DNA of 64,000 nucleotides from UBA4971 sp029551185 (GTDB taxonomy: Bacteria; Bacillota; SHA-98; UBA4971), in NCBI GenBank assembly GCA_035593725.1, contig DAOSZN010000003.1, positions 1-64,000 on the forward strand. Direction: 5' to 3'. A model generated the notes under the pieces. The model searched no databases. It had not been told where the DNA came from and worked only from the letters and a program-made list of their open reading frames with translations. Shown here piece by piece: positions 7,723 to 16,182 of this stretch; positions within the stretch are counted from its first letter, which is position 1, and the number at the start of each line of letters is the position of its first letter. A program made the position numbers and the translations under genes.

Positions 7723-9171
7723 CTATTTGATCTCCAAACTTTCTGCAATCTCCCCCGGATCCAGCCACTTTGTATGATAAACCCCAGGTCTGTCCACCCT
7801 TTCATAAGTATGAGCGCCAAAGCAATCGCGCTGGGCTTGTATGAGATTTGCAGGAAGCACATGCGCACGATAGGAATCGTAGTATGAAAGCGCTGAACTG
7901 AAGGCAGGCACAGGTATGCCATGGCAAATTGCCGAGCCTACCACAGAACGCCAGCTTTCTTGTGAACAGGCAATAATATCTTTGAAGTATGGGTCCAGCA
8001 TTAAGTTGGAGAGATTGGGATTACGGTTAAAAGCATCAGCAATTCTCTCCAAAAACTGTGCCCTAATTATGCATCCGCCTCGCCATAAGAGAGAGACTCC
8101 AGCTAAATCAAGATCCCACCTGTACTCTTTTGACGCCTCTTTCAAGAGGGCGAATCCTTCCGCGTACGCGCAGATCTTCGAGGCATACAGGGCTTCCTTT
8201 AAATGGGATACGCCTTCAGCCGGATCCTTCACAAGTTTCGCCTGCCTCGGTCCGGAAAGCACGTTCGCAGCCACCGTTCGCTCGTCTTTCAGTGCAGACA
8301 TACACCGCGCGAACACTGCATGCACAAGGGTCGGAGCAGGCACACCAAGCTCCAACGCTTCTTGGGATGTCCACTTGCCTGTACCCTTTTGCCCGGCTGC
8401 GTCCTTAATCACGTCTACCATTGGCTTCCCTGTATCCTTATCCTTCTTGCCAAGAATATCCCGGGTAATCTCAATAAGATATGAACTGAGATCCCCTTCG
8501 CTCCAGTCTTGGAAGACCTCTTTCATTTCCGTCGCTTCCATGCCAAAGAGATCCCTCATAATCGCATAGGTTTCAGCGATAAGTTGCATATCAGCATACT
8601 CAATGCCGTTGTGGACCATTTTGACGAAATGACCTGCTCCGTCCGGGCCAAGATACCTGCAACATGGCTCGCCTTTGCCGACCTTAGCAGCTATGTCAGT
8701 AAAGATCTTCTCCACATGCTCCCATGCGGCACGGGAACCTCCTGGCATAATGCTCGGTCCTTTCAGAGCGCCTTCCTCTCCGCCGGAGATACCGACACCT
8801 AAGTACAGGAACCCCTCTTCCTCCAATGCCTTGCTACGACGAATGGTATCCTTAAAATAGGAGTTCCCGCAGTCAATAATAATGTCTCCCTGACTTAAAT
8901 AGGGCTTGAGTTGCTCAATCACCGCATCCACAGCATAGCCGGCTTTCACCATAAGCATTATCGTCCTTGGCTTTCTCAGCGATTCAACAAACTCCGGGAT
9001 TGTGTGCGTCCCTGTGATAAGTCCGTATCCTTCGGCCTTGCCGGCAATGAACTCATCTACCACACGTAAAGTACGATTAAAGACCGAGACGGAGTATCCA
9101 TGGTTTGCCATGTTAAGGACAAGATTCTGTCCCATTACACCTAAGCCTATTAGGCCTATATCTGATTTCAC
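7723..9171 (-). CDS. gnd: 6-phosphogluconate dehydrogenase, decarboxylating (NADP)
   Basis: 482-residue enzyme converting 6-phosphogluconate to ribulose-5-phosphate, CO2 and NADPH. The N-terminal Rossmann motif GLGVMGQNL is followed by VFNRT, whose Asn-Arg-Thr favours NADP. The catalytic region KMVHNGIEYADMQ carries the Lys and His-Asn pair, and the C-terminal helical domain is complete. It is full length for the tetra-decarboxylating family. It follows the LarA-like gene by 15 bases, so co-translation is likely. Here it is the exit from the proposed hexuronate/gluconate route into the pentose phosphate pathway. Confidence 0.97.
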   Translation of the reverse strand: MKSDIGLIGLGVMGQNLVLNMANHGYSVSVFNRTLRVVDEFIAGKAEGYGLITGTHTIPEFVESLRKPRTIMLMVKAGYAVDAVIEQLKPYLSQGDIIIDCGNSYFKDTIRRSKALEEEGFLYLGVGISGGEEGALKGPSIMPGGSRAAWEHVEKIFTDIAAKVGKGEPCCRYLGPDGAGHFVKMVHNGIEYADMQLIAETYAIMRDLFGMEATEMKEVFQDWSEGDLSSYLIEITRDILGKKDKDTGKPMVDVIKDAAGQKGTGKWTSQEALELGVPAPTLVHAVFARCMSALKDERTVAANVLSGPRQAKLVKDPAEGVSHLKEALYASKICAYAEGFALLKEASKEYRWDLDLAGVSLLWRGGCIIRAQFLERIADAFNRNPNLSNLMLDPYFKDIIACSQESWRSVVGSAICHGIPVPAFSSALSYYDSYRAHVLPANLIQAQRDCFGAHTYERVDRPGVYHTKWLDPGEIAESLEIK

Positions 9172-9186
9172 AATAACATCACCTGC

Positions 9187-10464
9187 CTAGCCTTGGTCAA
9201 AGAATCTGCGCCTTAAGGCCCAAAGACCCTTGCCCGGATTACCTATGAAAAAGACTTCCTTACCGTCTATGGTGTTATATCCTTCATGTAATCTATCGGG
9301 CGTATACAGCTTCAGCGCTTCGGATAAGGCCATGTACTTGAAGTTTACTCCCTCAATCTCCCGACGGGTCAGATGTCCCGGGGCATATGTGATGCGGAAT
9401 CTCCCTTCAGACGAGCCATGAATAAGATGGGCAGCTGCAGAAAGGTTATCCCGGAGATCATCTTCCTTATTAACCAGCTCCAGAATTCGTGGGGTACCGG
9501 TATAACCGTATTTTCTTATCAAGGCGTCAATGGCTTTATCCTCACCGAATTGCTGAACCCCGGGCGCGATGATAATGAGTTCCCCGTCATCAGCAATTGC
9601 CATCCTCGTGCGGTATATAGCCTTATTCCCCAACCACGTGCTCTTATAGTGCTCAGGATCAAGGTATACGACTACTCTGTCAAGAGGCTCATCCAGCAAG
9701 GTAAAATTCCGCTCTTGACTGAGACGGACAGCCTCTTCAAAAAGCTCCCTTCGCCTGCCTGCCCAAAGACCGCGAATCTTCGTTTCGTCCTCATCTGTTG
9801 TGGTGACTGTCAGGATATACTCCAGAGGGATATCTCTTAGGAAATGCGTCTCAGCGTAGTCAAAAACCTTGCGGACAGGGGAATGATCTTTGCCCATAAG
9901 ATTCTCTAATCCATATACAGCTCCGAGAAAATGAGACTTATCAATTATTTCTTTGCCTCCGCACCCTACAAGGATATTCTTAGTGTAATTTGCCATACCC
10001 ACTACTTCATGTGGAACTACTTGACCAATAGAGATAATCAAATCATAACTCTTATCAAAAAGCCTCTCATTTACCTCAACAGAGATGGGAAAGTCAATCA
10101 ACCCTTGGGAAATCTCTTTCACAAATGATGAAGGAATTTCGCCTATTTTCTTTACATCGTCACGCCAATTATGGACAATAAAGCGCTCCTTCGGGATGTT
10201 TCGCCCGAACATCTTGAGTCTTTCTTCATCTGATACAGGAACATGGGTGCCTAAGGCAGGCATTATGTCCACCTCTGCATCAGGGGAAAGCCGCTCATAG
10301 AGTATCTCTGTGATGAGTCCTGCCTGGGAAAGGCTGCGCGTAAAGTCGGGGGGCAAAAGCAGGACTCTCTTAAACTTGCGTCGGAAACCTCCCAACCATG
10401 AACTAAGAGCTTCTTCTATTTCCTTCTTGGCAATGTCTTCCCCTACTATTCTTAAATCCTCCAA
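9187..10464 (-). CDS. LarA-like nickel-pincer epimerase, probable gluconate/mannonate 2-epimerase
   Basis: About 425 residues, the length of lactate racemase LarA. Start taken at the TTG at 10464 because GGAGG lies ten bases upstream; an in-frame GTG at 10488 is the alternative. All cofactor and catalytic positions of LarA are kept: Arg43 in PPDFTR, His74 in ALGTH, His152 in VPH, then Lys162 exactly ten residues later and His178 exactly sixteen after that. In LarA the last three act in catalysis, covalent cofactor attachment and Ni binding. The LarA superfamily includes 2-epimerases of sugar acids, and this gene lies between a gluconate-type kinase and gnd. I infer D-mannonate/D-gluconate interconversion. 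LarB/C/E cofactor-synthesis genes are not in the window. Confidence 0.78.
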   Translation of the reverse strand: MEDLRIVGEDIAKKEIEEALSSWLGGFRRKFKRVLLLPPDFTRSLSQAGLITEILYERLSPDAEVDIMPALGTHVPVSDEERLKMFGRNIPKERFIVHNWRDDVKKIGEIPSSFVKEISQGLIDFPISVEVNERLFDKSYDLIISIGQVVPHEVVGMANYTKNILVGCGGKEIIDKSHFLGAVYGLENLMGKDHSPVRKVFDYAETHFLRDIPLEYILTVTTTDEDETKIRGLWAGRRRELFEEAVRLSQERNFTLLDEPLDRVVVYLDPEHYKSTWLGNKAIYRTRMAIADDGELIIIAPGVQQFGEDKAIDALIRKYGYTGTPRILELVNKEDDLRDNLSAAAHLIHGSSEGRFRITYAPGHLTRREIEGVNFKYMALSEALKLYTPDRLHEGYNTIDGKEVFFIGNPGKGLWALRRRFFDQG

Positions 10465-10534
10465 TTTATGCCAGCCTCCGTAAAACACAAATTACGCAAG
10501 GAAACCGCAAGACCTGGAATCCATTATGGATTGT

Positions 10535-12001
10535 CTATTTCAGTTCAGCGTATAAATCGAGGTACTTTCTGAACCTGCTTTCATAGATCTCTAGCTTATC
10601 GTCTCGGGGCGTAAACTTCATCGTCTGAAGAGGCTGATAGTCCTCGACCGAATCAATCCCGCCACAAGACTCCAACGCTATGAGCGCTGCACCAACCGTT
10701 GAGTCGTTCGCGACACCTGTAGCCAGAATCTCTCTTTCGAAAATATCCGCTGCCATCTGTGACCAAAGCGGAGAATTCAATATACCCCCTGACATTAGGA
10801 TACGACCAGGCGTACCGCCGATTTCAGCAAGAATCTTATAGCATTGATACATGTTGAAAAGGACTCCTTCAAGGATGGAGTAATAGAGATCAAACTCATT
10901 GTGTGAACCTTTTACCCCATAGAAGCCACCTGTCTTCTCTTCATGCCAGCCGGGACATCTTTCGCCGAACAAAAACGGTAGAAAATAAGGGGCCTTCTCC
11001 GCAGAAACCCCGGACGCGCCTTCCGTGAATCTCTCATAATCCCGCTGTCCTTTATCTTTTGCGCCGAGGCAATCAAGATACCAATCCACACAGTTTGTCG
11101 CACCGTTTATGGCAGCTCCGGCTAACCTTCTGCCGTTAAAAAGATAATAACACCATGTAGAAGGCTTATCCGGTAGCTTCGGCACCTTATGAACCACCCG
11201 TAACGCCCCCGAAGTGCCCACTGACATGGACATGATTCCTTCCCTGACTCCTCCGATACCCACCTGGTTCATGGCGCCGTCAGCACAGCCCACCGTTACA
11301 GGAAGTCCTTGAGGCAAACCTACTTCTTTCGCAACAGACGGCAGGAGAGGAGCTGTATGGAAAGCTTCCACGAGTTCGCCTAATTGCTCTCTCTTGATAC
11401 CTGCGAATTCCAGTATTTCATCGTCCCAGTCCAGGGAATTGATGTTCATCAGACCTGTACCGGAAGCTGCGCACCTCGATACAGATCTTTCTCGCGTCAG
11501 CGCTTGATAGACATACTCAAGTTGTGATGAAAGATACACTGTTTTGCGGGCAAGATCCGGGAGCGTCCGAACCAGATGAATCCACTTCCATACAGGATAA
11601 ATGGCATGAGCCATACATCCTGTATTATGATAAAACTTCTTCAAAAAGGCATTGTCTCTACGAAGCGGGGCGACAGTCGGCGCAGCGCTTAAATCCGCCC
11701 ATGTTCTAATCCTACCTAAAGGCTTGAATTCCTTGTCAAGCAACAGTAAGCTATGCCAGGTCCCACTCAAACCGATAGCGCCGATGGAGTTTACATCGCA
11801 TCCGGCACAATTGACCACTTCTTTAAGAGCACAAATGGCAGTAGCCACAATTCCGTCAGCATCCTGGGTCGGACCTGAAGCCACATCTTCAGGGAAAGGC
11901 AGAGTAACCTCGGCCACAACTCCCTCATTGGCACCGAATACAATAGCTTTCGCAGATGAGGTGCTCACCTCTAAGCCTATGACTTTCATATTCTTCACCA
12001 C
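10535..12001 (-). CDS. gntK: FGGY-family carbohydrate kinase, probable gluconokinase
   Basis: 488-residue FGGY kinase of the GntK/XylB type. The N-terminal phosphate-1 motif GLEVSTSSAKAIVF, the middle GLSGTWHSLLLLD, the second-domain GCADGAMNQVGIG and the C-terminal FGGY signature around RILMSGGILNSPLWSQMAADIF are visible. The start is a GTG with GGAGAG about 13 bases upstream. It would phosphorylate gluconate to 6-phosphogluconate, the substrate of gnd two genes downstream. A xylulokinase-like role is possible on sequence alone, and the operon context drives the gluconate call. Confidence 0.75.
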   Translation of the reverse strand: MVKNMKVIGLEVSTSSAKAIVFGANEGVVAEVTLPFPEDVASGPTQDADGIVATAICALKEVVNCAGCDVNSIGAIGLSGTWHSLLLLDKEFKPLGRIRTWADLSAAPTVAPLRRDNAFLKKFYHNTGCMAHAIYPVWKWIHLVRTLPDLARKTVYLSSQLEYVYQALTRERSVSRCAASGTGLMNINSLDWDDEILEFAGIKREQLGELVEAFHTAPLLPSVAKEVGLPQGLPVTVGCADGAMNQVGIGGVREGIMSMSVGTSGALRVVHKVPKLPDKPSTWCYYLFNGRRLAGAAINGATNCVDWYLDCLGAKDKGQRDYERFTEGASGVSAEKAPYFLPFLFGERCPGWHEEKTGGFYGVKGSHNEFDLYYSILEGVLFNMYQCYKILAEIGGTPGRILMSGGILNSPLWSQMAADIFEREILATGVANDSTVGAALIALESCGGIDSVEDYQPLQTMKFTPRDDKLEIYESRFRKYLDLYAELK

Positions 12002-12042
12002 GGCGTGTTTATATCTCTCCTTCTTTGATTAAGGCAACCGGG

Positions 12043-12861
12043 TCAAACACCGCTGTATGCAGCAAACCCGCCATCAATAGGCACGACTATACCATTTACG
12101 AATTTGGACGCGTCAGAAACCAGCCAGATTAGAGTTCCGATAAGGTCGTCCGGGACACCGTACCGTCCCATAGGCGTATGATCCATGATCTGCTTACCGC
12201 GCTCCGTCGGTTCGCCGGTTGCCTCATCTGTAAGGAGGAAACGGTTCTGGTTTGTTAGGAAGAAACCGGGCGCAATTGCATTAACGCGAATGTTCTTGGA
12301 GTAATTGAGATTCAAGTGAACAGCCATCCATTGAGTGAAATTGTTCACTGCGGCCTTCGCTGCCGAGTACGCCACGATTCTCGTTAAAGGACGGAAGGAG
12401 TTCATAGAAGACATATTGATGATCACACCTTCGCCTTGCTTTGCCATTACTTCACCGAAAACCTGGGTGGTCAGGACAGTGCCGAGAAGGTTCAGATTGA
12501 AGACCCACTGGATTGCGTCTGCAGGGATGTCAAAGAATTCAAAAGACTCATCAGTGGTGGCTTCTTTCTTATTTCCGCCTGCTCCGTTAATTAGAATATC
12601 TACTTTTCCAAAGGTCTCAAGGACGACATCCCTTGCCTTCTCCAGAGATTTCTTGTCAAGGACATCGGTTGCCACTGCAATAGCAGTGCCTCCTTGCGAA
12701 GCGATTTCGTCAGCTACAATCCTTGCTTGCTTTTCATCAAGGTCTAAAATAGCAATTTTAGACCCTCTCTTTCCGAGAGCTCTTGCCATTTCACTGCACA
12801 GAATCCCGGCTCCTCCTGTAATCACTGACACCTTTCCCGTAATGTCGAACAGTTCGTCCAT
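12043..12861 (-). CDS. uxuB: SDR oxidoreductase, probable D-fructuronate reductase (UxuB/YjmF type)
   Basis: 272-residue short-chain dehydrogenase. It has the TGGAGILCSEMARALGKRG nucleotide-binding loop, Asp at the end of strand 2 (ILDLDE, suggesting NAD), NGAGG, a catalytic Ser in MSSMNS and YSAAK. It resembles the SDR-type mannonate oxidoreductase of B. subtilis (YjmF/UxuB). The ATG follows GAGGAGG. Together with UxaE it would form D-mannonate from tagaturonate or fructuronate. There is no mannonate dehydratase in the cluster to take the product further by the usual route. Confidence 0.8.
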   Translation of the reverse strand: MDELFDITGKVSVITGGAGILCSEMARALGKRGSKIAILDLDEKQARIVADEIASQGGTAIAVATDVLDKKSLEKARDVVLETFGKVDILINGAGGNKKEATTDESFEFFDIPADAIQWVFNLNLLGTVLTTQVFGEVMAKQGEGVIINMSSMNSFRPLTRIVAYSAAKAAVNNFTQWMAVHLNLNYSKNIRVNAIAPGFFLTNQNRFLLTDEATGEPTERGKQIMDHTPMGRYGVPDDLIGTLIWLVSDASKFVNGIVVPIDGGFAAYSGV

Positions 12862-12911
12862 TTTATCGGTACCTCCTCATTGAAAGATTCCGTAACAAAT
12901 CAGTGAGTCTT

Positions 12912-12926
12912 CGATTTCACAAATCG
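12912..12926. repeat. Short inverted repeat upstream of the SDR gene
   Basis: CGATTT-CAC-AAATCG: perfect six-base arms around a three-base centre in the 112-base gap between the RpiR gene and the SDR gene. It could be an operator or a weak RNA hairpin. No other copy was noticed in the window. Confidence 0.3.
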
Positions 12927-12973
12927 CTAAATCTTCCAAGGAATAAGCATATAAAGGTAAACAATCTTGATAA

Positions 12974-13819
12974 CTAGAACCTCTTAGGGACTATGACCTC
13001 TCTGGTAAGTTTGATATTGTTAATAGCCTTTTCAGGCTCAGAAAGGCATACCCCGACAAAAAGCGCGTCAATGATCGTAAGTTGCGCTATGCGTGATGAC
13101 GCGCTCTCAATTCTGTAAAGAGTCTCACTGGAATAGACCCCGAGCTTTATGTCAAGGACCCTGTCAATTGGAGATCTGGCGTAATGCGTTATCCCAATTG
13201 TCGTGGCGCCCCGGGATTTTGCCACTTCCAAAGATTCAATGGTGTCTCGATTGCTGCCGGAATGAGAAATCCCAACCACCACATCACCCTGGCCAAGAAG
13301 GATTGCAGCCACTGCTTGCATATGCGGGTCATTGTAAGCGATTACAGGCTTTCCCGTTTTTGTAAACTTATGGGCGGCATCCATAGCAATAGGCGCGGAA
13401 CCGCCTACTCCGTAGAAATAGATCCGCTTGGCTTCAGAGAGAGCTTTTATTGCTCGCTTCAGCTCATTTATAGACAGCACATTAGTAGTAGTGTTGAGAG
13501 CCTGCACATTGGCTTGGACAACTTTTTTCAGAATTGTTTCCGCGTCATCGCCTTCTTTTATCTCCTCATGAAGCGCTTGGAGAGGATTCACTATCTCCAA
13601 GGCCATATTAATCTTCAGCTCCTGAAAACCTCGGAATCCAATTTGCTTGCACATGCGCACAATTGTGGCCTCACTGACTCCTATCCTTTCAGCCAGTTCG
13701 GTAATGGGGAGATTTACCACTTCCCTGGGATGGGCAAGCACATATTCAGCAACTTTCTGCTCTGATTCTCTGAATGTCGATTTCCCTTCCCTGATTTTAC
13801 CTAATGTAGAACTCATCAC
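12974..13819 (-). CDS. MurR/RpiR family transcriptional regulator
   Basis: 281 residues: an N-terminal RpiR helix-turn-helix domain (residues about 5-80, with ERIGVSEATIVRMCKQIGF as the HTH) and a C-terminal SIS phosphosugar-binding domain (YFYGVGGSAPIAMDAAHKF, GISHSGSNRDTIES). It is the first gene of the sugar-acid operon and probably its local regulator, sensing a phosphorylated sugar acid such as 6-phosphogluconate. That effector is an inference. A palindrome just upstream (13851-13865) is a candidate operator. Confidence 0.88.
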   Translation of the reverse strand: MMSSTLGKIREGKSTFRESEQKVAEYVLAHPREVVNLPITELAERIGVSEATIVRMCKQIGFRGFQELKINMALEIVNPLQALHEEIKEGDDAETILKKVVQANVQALNTTTNVLSINELKRAIKALSEAKRIYFYGVGGSAPIAMDAAHKFTKTGKPVIAYNDPHMQAVAAILLGQGDVVVGISHSGSNRDTIESLEVAKSRGATTIGITHYARSPIDRVLDIKLGVYSSETLYRIESASSRIAQLTIIDALFVGVCLSEPEKAINNIKLTREVIVPKRF

Positions 13820-13850
13820 TCTATACCTCTACACAACCAATTCATGAAGG

Positions 13851-13865
13851 TGAAAATTATTTTCT
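13851..13865. promoter_or_regulatory. Candidate RpiR-type operator
   Basis: TGAAAATTATTTTCT contains the 13-base palindrome GAAAATTATTTTC, close in form to the TGAAA-N-TTTCA type sites bound by several RpiR-family regulators. On the minus strand it lies about 20-35 bases downstream of a TATAAT box (13885-13890) and upstream of the RpiR start at 13819, which suits repression of the operon. Confidence 0.45.
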
Positions 13866-13884
13866 GAACAGTAATTAGTGTTAT

Positions 13885-13890
13885 ATTATA
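13885..13890 (-). promoter_or_regulatory. Candidate -10 box of the sugar-acid operon
   Basis: A minus-strand TATAAT lies in an AT-rich patch that includes the palindrome TTATATTATAA (13881-13891). No good -35 box is visible 17 bases upstream, so the promoter may need an activator or may be misplaced. Confidence 0.35.
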
Positions 13891-14107
13891 AATTCGCTGC
13901 GCCCCAAAAAAACCCTGCCTTTTCCACCGAAGATTATTTTCAGCACTACTGTTTCTTTCCCTACTCCCCCCTTTCCTCTTTGCGTTCGTCCTTTAGAATG
14001 ATTATTGGAACGATCTTCCTAAATATGGTAGAAGCGTGCGGGTGAGCGCAGTAGAATTGAATTGGAGGAAAATGAAGGTCGCCTTGAATCATGAAAGGAG
14101 GAAAAAC

Positions 14108-15148
14108 ATGATTAAGCGTGGTCTTGTATCAACTCTCATACTGGCATTAATATGCATAGGGCTTGCAGGTTGCTTTGGAGGAGAACATCCCCCGTTGCGT
14201 CAGGAAGAGACCGGCTCTGTCAGGGTCAAAATCTTAAGCCCTGATGCCTGCAAGGAGGCACTGACGCAAAGCATGAGCGGTATCAGCTCCTATTCTGAAG
14301 GGGCCTATCTTACCCAAGCGGAAGTAAACCTCACTAACGGGACAACAGTCTTATCACAGACTGTGACCCTGGAGAACGGCGAAGCAGAGGTCACATTTTC
14401 CAACGTGGTAGTGGGTCCGTGGACTGTAATTGTCCAGCTAAAAGATGCTGAGAGCAATGTCGCGTACGAAGGCTCATGCCGAGTCGCAATTACTTCAGGG
14501 CAAATAGCTCACGCGAGCGTGGTGCTACAGCCTGCCCTTGGGGCGCTGGAGCTTAACGTAGACCTGACTAGGATCCCGGATCATGAGAGGGTTGCAAAAC
14601 TAAGACTGTACAAGGATTCAAACAATCTTAGGAGCCAGACTGACATAAAGGTAGAGTCCGGAGTGGATGTAATATCCGCCGCAGTCCCTGACCTACAACC
14701 GAAGACTTATGACATGATGATTAAACTCTATGATGAAGATGGAGGTCTTGTGTACGAAAGCCTGTGGAATACCATACAAATACTTCCGGGAAAAACAACG
14801 ACAGTCAGCTGGGATTTATCATCAGGAGGCGTGTCAATTACAGTAGACTTCAATGAGCCGCCGTCTGCCCCGACCAACCTTCAAGCTGCTCTTTCTGAGG
14901 ACGGAGTCGTTCTTTCGTGGAATGAGTCCCAAGATACTGATCTCATAGGATACAACATTTACAGACGGCAAACGCCTTTTGACGGGTTCAAAGTAGTAGC
15001 TGAAGTCCCGCATTCACCCGGAGCTTTGCAAACCCTCACAGATACTGATGCAAAAACAGGGATTTCCTACTCCTACGTCGTGACTGCGGTTGACCTATGT
15101 GGAAATGAGAGCTCAAGAAGCAACGAAGTCACTATAGATGTGCCGTAA
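14108..15148 (+). CDS. Lipoprotein with C-terminal fibronectin type III domain
   Basis: 346 residues from the ATG at 14108, which follows AAAGGAGG by six bases. A signal peptide with lipobox LAGC (Cys22) indicates lipid anchoring outside the cytoplasmic membrane. Residues about 30-250 are two or three beta-rich repeats of unknown family (patterns such as ENGEAEVTFSNVVVGPWTV). Residues about 251-346 form an FN3 domain (SAPTNLQAAL, VVLSWNES, DLIGYNIYRR, SYVVTAVD). No catalytic residues are evident. It is likely a surface carbohydrate-binding or adhesion protein. It is transcribed away from the sugar-acid operon. Confidence 0.75.
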   Translation: MIKRGLVSTLILALICIGLAGCFGGEHPPLRQEETGSVRVKILSPDACKEALTQSMSGISSYSEGAYLTQAEVNLTNGTTVLSQTVTLENGEAEVTFSNVVVGPWTVIVQLKDAESNVAYEGSCRVAITSGQIAHASVVLQPALGALELNVDLTRIPDHERVAKLRLYKDSNNLRSQTDIKVESGVDVISAAVPDLQPKTYDMMIKLYDEDGGLVYESLWNTIQILPGKTTTVSWDLSSGGVSITVDFNEPPSAPTNLQAALSEDGVVLSWNESQDTDLIGYNIYRRQTPFDGFKVVAEVPHSPGALQTLTDTDAKTGISYSYVVTAVDLCGNESSRSNEVTIDVP

Positions 15149-15210
15149 GAAGGACACCTCGGAGTCAACTGCGGTCAACCGTATTTCATAGAAATAAAGC
15201 GATCCCATGC

Positions 15211-15276
15211 AGCCGGTTTTCGCTTGTGGCACACTTATATGTAGCTGTTCTCCACCTGCAAGCGAAGAAACCGGCT
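15211..15276. repeat. Long imperfect inverted repeat after the FN3 lipoprotein
   Basis: AGCCGGTTTTCGCTTG (15211-15226) pairs with CAAGCGAAGAAACCGGCT (15259-15276) apart from a two-base bulge, around a 32-base loop. It has no T-run, so it is not a typical terminator. The rest of 15149-15421 between these convergent genes holds no gene that I can support. Confidence 0.5.
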
Positions 15277-15421
15277 GCTCACGCCTGTGTAGCCTGTGGC
15301 CAAGCCCTACGGATAGCGGCGTTTGCTTGGCTTCGTGGCTGCTCCTCAGACTTGCACCTAAGGCTTTCGGATTCATGTTTAAAAGACTCTTTTCTGTTAC
15401 CCTCCTTGCACTGTCCGAAAC

Positions 15422-15973
15422 CTACTTGCGCAAAGGGGTATTGGACACAGATTTTTCTGCATTAAGCTGTTTTTCAAGGAGCCACACAATAGGCGGAATA
15501 AGCAGGAGTTGAATCACTATACCCGGGAGACTCGTAACAAGTCCCGCTGTTATCGGGTAAAAAACGGGAACCGGATTAAACCCGAATAACGGAAGGACGT
15601 AAGCTGCGAGAATGCCATACACAATCCTTCCACCGAACATAGCGATAACCAACGACAGAACCACATGAAGCTTCTTGGTTCTGTACGCGAATCCGGAGAG
15701 CAGGCCGTACACAGCAAGTTCCGCCACCATCATCTGGGCTTTAGGAGGCATAAGAGGCGGCATCCCTGTCAGAAGAGAGCTCAAGATAGGGGTTACAGCC
15801 CCAACCAAGCCCCCAATGGCCGGCCCGGTTATGAATCCTGCGAGCAAAACCGGGATATGCATGGGGAGAAATACGGGGCCTGCGCCAATGGAATGAAACG
15901 CTATTGGCACAACAATCCCCAGGGCAACAAACAACCCCCCTAGAATAAGGTCCCGAATACTGCTGTTCTTCAT
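15422..15973 (-). CDS. ECF transporter S component, substrate unknown
   Basis: 183-residue integral membrane protein with about six hydrophobic helices, of the ECF-transporter S-component fold. These proteins bind a vitamin or similar small molecule and associate with the shared EcfAAT module, which is not in this window. The pattern LPMHIPVLLAGFITGP and the SLLTGMPPLMPP loop are typical of one S-component subfamily whose substrate I cannot name. The start at 15973 has GGGG eight bases upstream; an earlier start at 16000 lacks a site. A roughly 90-base structured-looking leader follows the preceding gene's terminator and may be regulatory. Confidence 0.75.
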   Translation of the reverse strand: MKNSSIRDLILGGLFVALGIVVPIAFHSIGAGPVFLPMHIPVLLAGFITGPAIGGLVGAVTPILSSLLTGMPPLMPPKAQMMVAELAVYGLLSGFAYRTKKLHVVLSLVIAMFGGRIVYGILAAYVLPLFGFNPVPVFYPITAGLVTSLPGIVIQLLLIPPIVWLLEKQLNAEKSVSNTPLRK

Positions 15974-16065
15974 AGTTAATACCCCTTTCCGCATAAACAC
16001 GTATTAATAGGATTACCGGAAAATGCCTGTCGCGGTCCTTCCCCTATCCCGGAGACGTAGGGACA

Positions 16066-16114
16066 AAGAAAAGGCCTGCGCACCATCTTTGTCTACTGAC
16101 AAAGAACGCAGACC
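16066..16114 (-). terminator. Terminator after the DUF3842 gene
   Basis: On the minus strand GGTCTGCG...TTTGTC pairs with GACAAA...CGCAGGCC around AGTA, followed by TTTTCTTTG. It separates the DUF3842 gene from the ECF S component gene. Confidence 0.65.
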
Positions 16115-16182
16115 TTCGTGGTCATAACCGTTCATATAACAGAATGTGTTTCGCCGGATTTTATGCAGATATTAACCTCTGA

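Noticed and set aside
15974..16065. THF or preQ1 riboswitch before the ECF S component
   Set aside because: The conserved blocks of these classes are not present; kept only as an unidentified leader.
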